Source of the DNA: Dyella sp. GSA-30
GTDB taxonomy: Bacteria; Pseudomonadota; Gammaproteobacteria; Xanthomonadales; Rhodanobacteraceae
Direction: 5' to 3'
Length of the DNA stretch: 64,000 nucleotides
Assembly: GCF_027924605.1 (NCBI RefSeq)
Contig: NZ_AP027042.1
Coordinates: 3,387,524 to 3,451,523, forward strand
The position numbers and the translations under genes were made by a program. The notes under the pieces are model-generated. The model had not been told where the DNA came from and searched no databases. It worked only from the letters and a program-made list of their open reading frames with translations. Within the stretch, counting starts at the first letter, position 1, and every line of letters begins with the position of its first letter. Positions 63,701-64,000 of this stretch are shown in pieces.

Positions 63701-64000
63701 CCGAACGGGATGGATTGAGCAACTCGACCAGCCGTTCGAACGGCACATCCTTGTGCGCATAAGCGGCAAGGTCGACGTCGCGCACCCGCTCGAGCAATTG
63801 GCGAAACGTCGGATTTCCTGACGTATCGGCACGCAATACCAGTACATTGGTGAAGCAGCCGATCAGGTCGTTGAGGGCTTCATCGCCGCGCCCGGCAAAC
63901 GGGCTGCCCAACGGAATGTCCTCACCGGCGCCCAGGCGCGTCATCAAGCTGGCGACTGCGGCATGCAACACCATGAAAAGCGTGCATTGCCGCTGCCTGG
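57759..64000 (-). CDS. Nonribosomal peptide synthetase, terminal modules C-A-T-C-A-T-TE (5' end outside window)
   Basis: More than 2,070 residues are visible and the frame stays open to the right edge. Domains in order of translation: end of a condensation domain (to about 63370); adenylation A1 (63330-61830; [24 protein letters not shown]); carrier T1 ([10 protein letters not shown] near 61710); condensation C2 (61550-60230; [10 protein letters not shown] near 61100); A2 (60200-58740; [24 protein letters not shown]); T2 ([10 protein letters not shown] near 58600); thioesterase (58440-57759; GWSIGG near 58215, late Asp and HFSLLD). No epimerase or methyltransferase domain is seen. Read against the GrsA positions, A1 gives D-A-W-T-V-A-A-V-C-K, a phenylalanine-type code; A2 gives D-A-M-L-I-G-A-I-C-K, not assigned. 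It heads an operon with the CmlA-like and MbtH genes. Confidence 0.93.
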   Translation of the reverse strand, partial: RQRQCTLFMVLHAAVASLMTRLGAGEDIPLGSPFAGRGDEALNDLIGCFTNVLVLRADTSGNPTFRQLLERVRDVDLAAYAHKDVPFERLVELLNPSRSAAYHPLFQVKLMLGMGGENELGFEQIDTRLRVLDGEGSRCDLGFNFNERRTAQGSPDGLDCLLEFTFDLFDRATVVTIGERLGRLLDAVADDPDQCIAAIDLADAQERRQTVELWNTPARANVSATAPTIDNATLGGQFARHVHERPDACALAFGDTSLTYRELDEQANRLGHHLQGLGVGPEVCVAICLPRSLDLIVAILAVAKAGGAYVPLDPDYPADRLAFILEDTMAPVLITVGALVDCLPSHWGSLVLLDADADDIAAHEGTPPEAATCPDHLAYVIYTSGSTGRPKGVAVTHRGVGNLVCEQIETLEVGVSSRILQFASASFDAAFWETCMGILSGACLVLAPSEAMLPGGPLAALIARHGVTHATLPPSALALMPEASLPEGFVLVTAGEACPPTLIDRWVPRVAMFNAYGPTETTVCATIAPSLPGSGRTPIGRPIRNFRVYVLDEHLNPALIGVPGELYIAGPGLARGYVNRPDLTADRFVANPFGAPGERMYRSGDRARWLANGQLDFLGRADQQVKLRGFRIELGEVEAALLTHLGVQNAVAVVREDTPGHRQLVAYVVAAHGHPIDASALRQSLGEQLPDYMIPAAVIPLDALPVSPTGKLDRKALPAPRFDTSDRREPRNVIERQLAELFMGVLGLPRIGIDDSFFDLGGDSILALQLKAQAFVRGIGFELATLFDHQTVAALALVVTIDAASDSTSVTDDTCDRFLPRLPEGVIDAYPLSHLQLGMFFHSDFEEATTLYHASMGFVVEMAYDERALEHTLSDLTKRHELLRTGFDLESFGEPLQLVYRQVTLPLTLGDLRGRSRIEQDEALSAWFRHDERGGFDKRKAPLMRIHVHLLADERFHLAISCHHAIMDGWSDGCLVTELLQRYEAHIEGRTIPAEPLAVSYRDYIRLERSAIASEQSRAFWGEALRGLDAHPPLRAAWASMSSGPAVAPIAVPRDTGVALVALAARLGAPLKSVLLAAHMAALGVICGTRDVATALVTNGRPEVPDGEKMIGLFLNSVPLRLRLDGPDWASAVRRTVELERDLMPHRRFPLPLILKEAGLHEALHVVFNYTHFHAYDDLGELGSRMAAQGGGGSNSFGLQVNFRPDGDGVAGWITGHASLYDGNTLARYADVYASMLASMAADAHGALPSIDLLTAQERKTLQSWRAVRDADNTPPLQWFDRQRDASPMAPAVCDASVELDYATLDGRARALASRLHAAGVGPESLVAIALPRSAEAVVAELAVMMAGAAFVPLDLAYPADRIAFILDDAKPACILTHQTIAQAWPASIPIIDMNDSAADQAHTNDAISIASPRAEHPAYVIYTSGSTGKPKGVTVTHRGIASLARSMTDRFTLDRGARVAQLASLSFDASVMEMLMALASGACLVVPPAGPLLGEDLAQFCQQQRITHALISPSALQTIDPASPGLPVTLIVGGEACPPDVVTRYASGRRMFNAYGPTEITICASISDPLIAATAPIGRPVDGAVLHVLDDLLRPVPPGVVGELYVASPGLARGYLGRPSLSAERFVAHPFGAPGERMYRTGDRVQWNAQGQLEFVGRSDQQIKIRGFRIEPGEIEAALKRLEHVQAAAVVVRGTATGRHLVAYVVPSSGQLDPAALRRELARVLPDYMVPAAVVSLPSLPLTVNGKLDARALPAPHFETTSAQAPRTPAEDMLAILFAEVLEAGAIGIEDSFFELGGDSLLAIRLVARINATFGTRLPIGALYGHPTVATLAHVLTEKHAHAQPLPSVLPLRVKGTDAPLFCLPPAGNVAWCYAGLVAHVRSDCPIYGLETPVDTAAETVEDIAHGHLARIRAIQPEGPYRLLGWSIGGLLAHAVATRLQAEGQHVELLVLLDSYPVDALPEPVAANDAMDRAPAPDHLVRWLQRAGAETAVDQLMGALENSYALASTFKPRTFDGDLIFVRATEPTRNMSLPSVAPWEEHITGALRVHEFATDHFSLLDSAHRAEIGNLLDRYLTP

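Noticed and set aside
1-64000. tRNA, rRNA, CRISPR arrays, prophage or transposase genes
   Set aside because: None could be recognised by reading both strands; the only mobile-looking features are the three short palindromic repeats.

Overview
The window is high-GC DNA with tightly packed, overlapping operons. The gene set (group-4-like exopolysaccharide machinery, a TonB receptor next to periplasmic glycosidases and a LacI regulator, kdp, an RND pump, a nonribosomal peptide synthetase) fits a gammaproteobacterium of the Xanthomonadales/Lysobacterales, most like Rhodanobacteraceae (Dyella, Luteibacter or Frateuria type). The family assignment is inference from gene content; there is no rRNA or tRNA here to confirm it.

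Layout. (1) 1-12742, plus strand: polysaccharide assembly, with the end of a UDP-GlcNAc 2-epimerase, three glycosyltransferases, a Wzy-like polymerase, an asparagine-synthetase-like amidotransferase, and a bacillosamine-type cassette (aminotransferase, 4,6-dehydratase, PglC-like phosphoglycosyltransferase, GNAT acetyltransferase), then a beta-helix protein. (2) 12758-14690, minus: a YdcF/ElyC membrane protein and a WecA-like initiating transferase. (3) 15218-20473, plus: a complete YjbEFGH/GfcABCD-like secretion operon around a Wza-type export lipoprotein. (4) 20502-33426, minus: sulfotransferase, LacI regulator, GH2 exo-beta-D-glucosaminidase, APC permease, large TonB-dependent receptor, GH20 hexosaminidase and glucokinase, which read as a chitosan/chitin-oligosaccharide scavenging locus with palindromic operator candidates in front of glk. 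(5) 33936-41668, plus: a potassium locus in the unusual order kdpF, a second tiny membrane peptide, kdpA, kdpC, kdpB, a short kdpD, kdpE, then an outer-membrane barrel gene; a matching direct-repeat box lies before kdpF and before the barrel gene. (6) 41867-46130: lipocalin-like protein, exported methyltransferase-like protein, LysR regulator, DUF885 metallopeptidase-like protein. (7) 46421-50660: RND adaptor and pump. (8) 50685-52592, minus: secreted GH76 mannanase. (9) 53032-55269: divergent TetR and FAD monooxygenase with a clear operator between them. (10) 55295-64000, minus: NRPS (5' end outside the window), CmlA-like diiron beta-hydroxylase, MbtH protein and a decayed berberine-bridge-type oxidoreductase.

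Three copies of a dispersed palindromic repeat (about 85-140 bp) lie between operons. The most interesting system is the NRPS/CmlA/MbtH cluster: the first visible adenylation domain carries a phenylalanine-type code and the hydroxylase keeps the metal-ligand pattern of CmlA, so a beta-hydroxy-phenylalanine-containing peptide is predicted.
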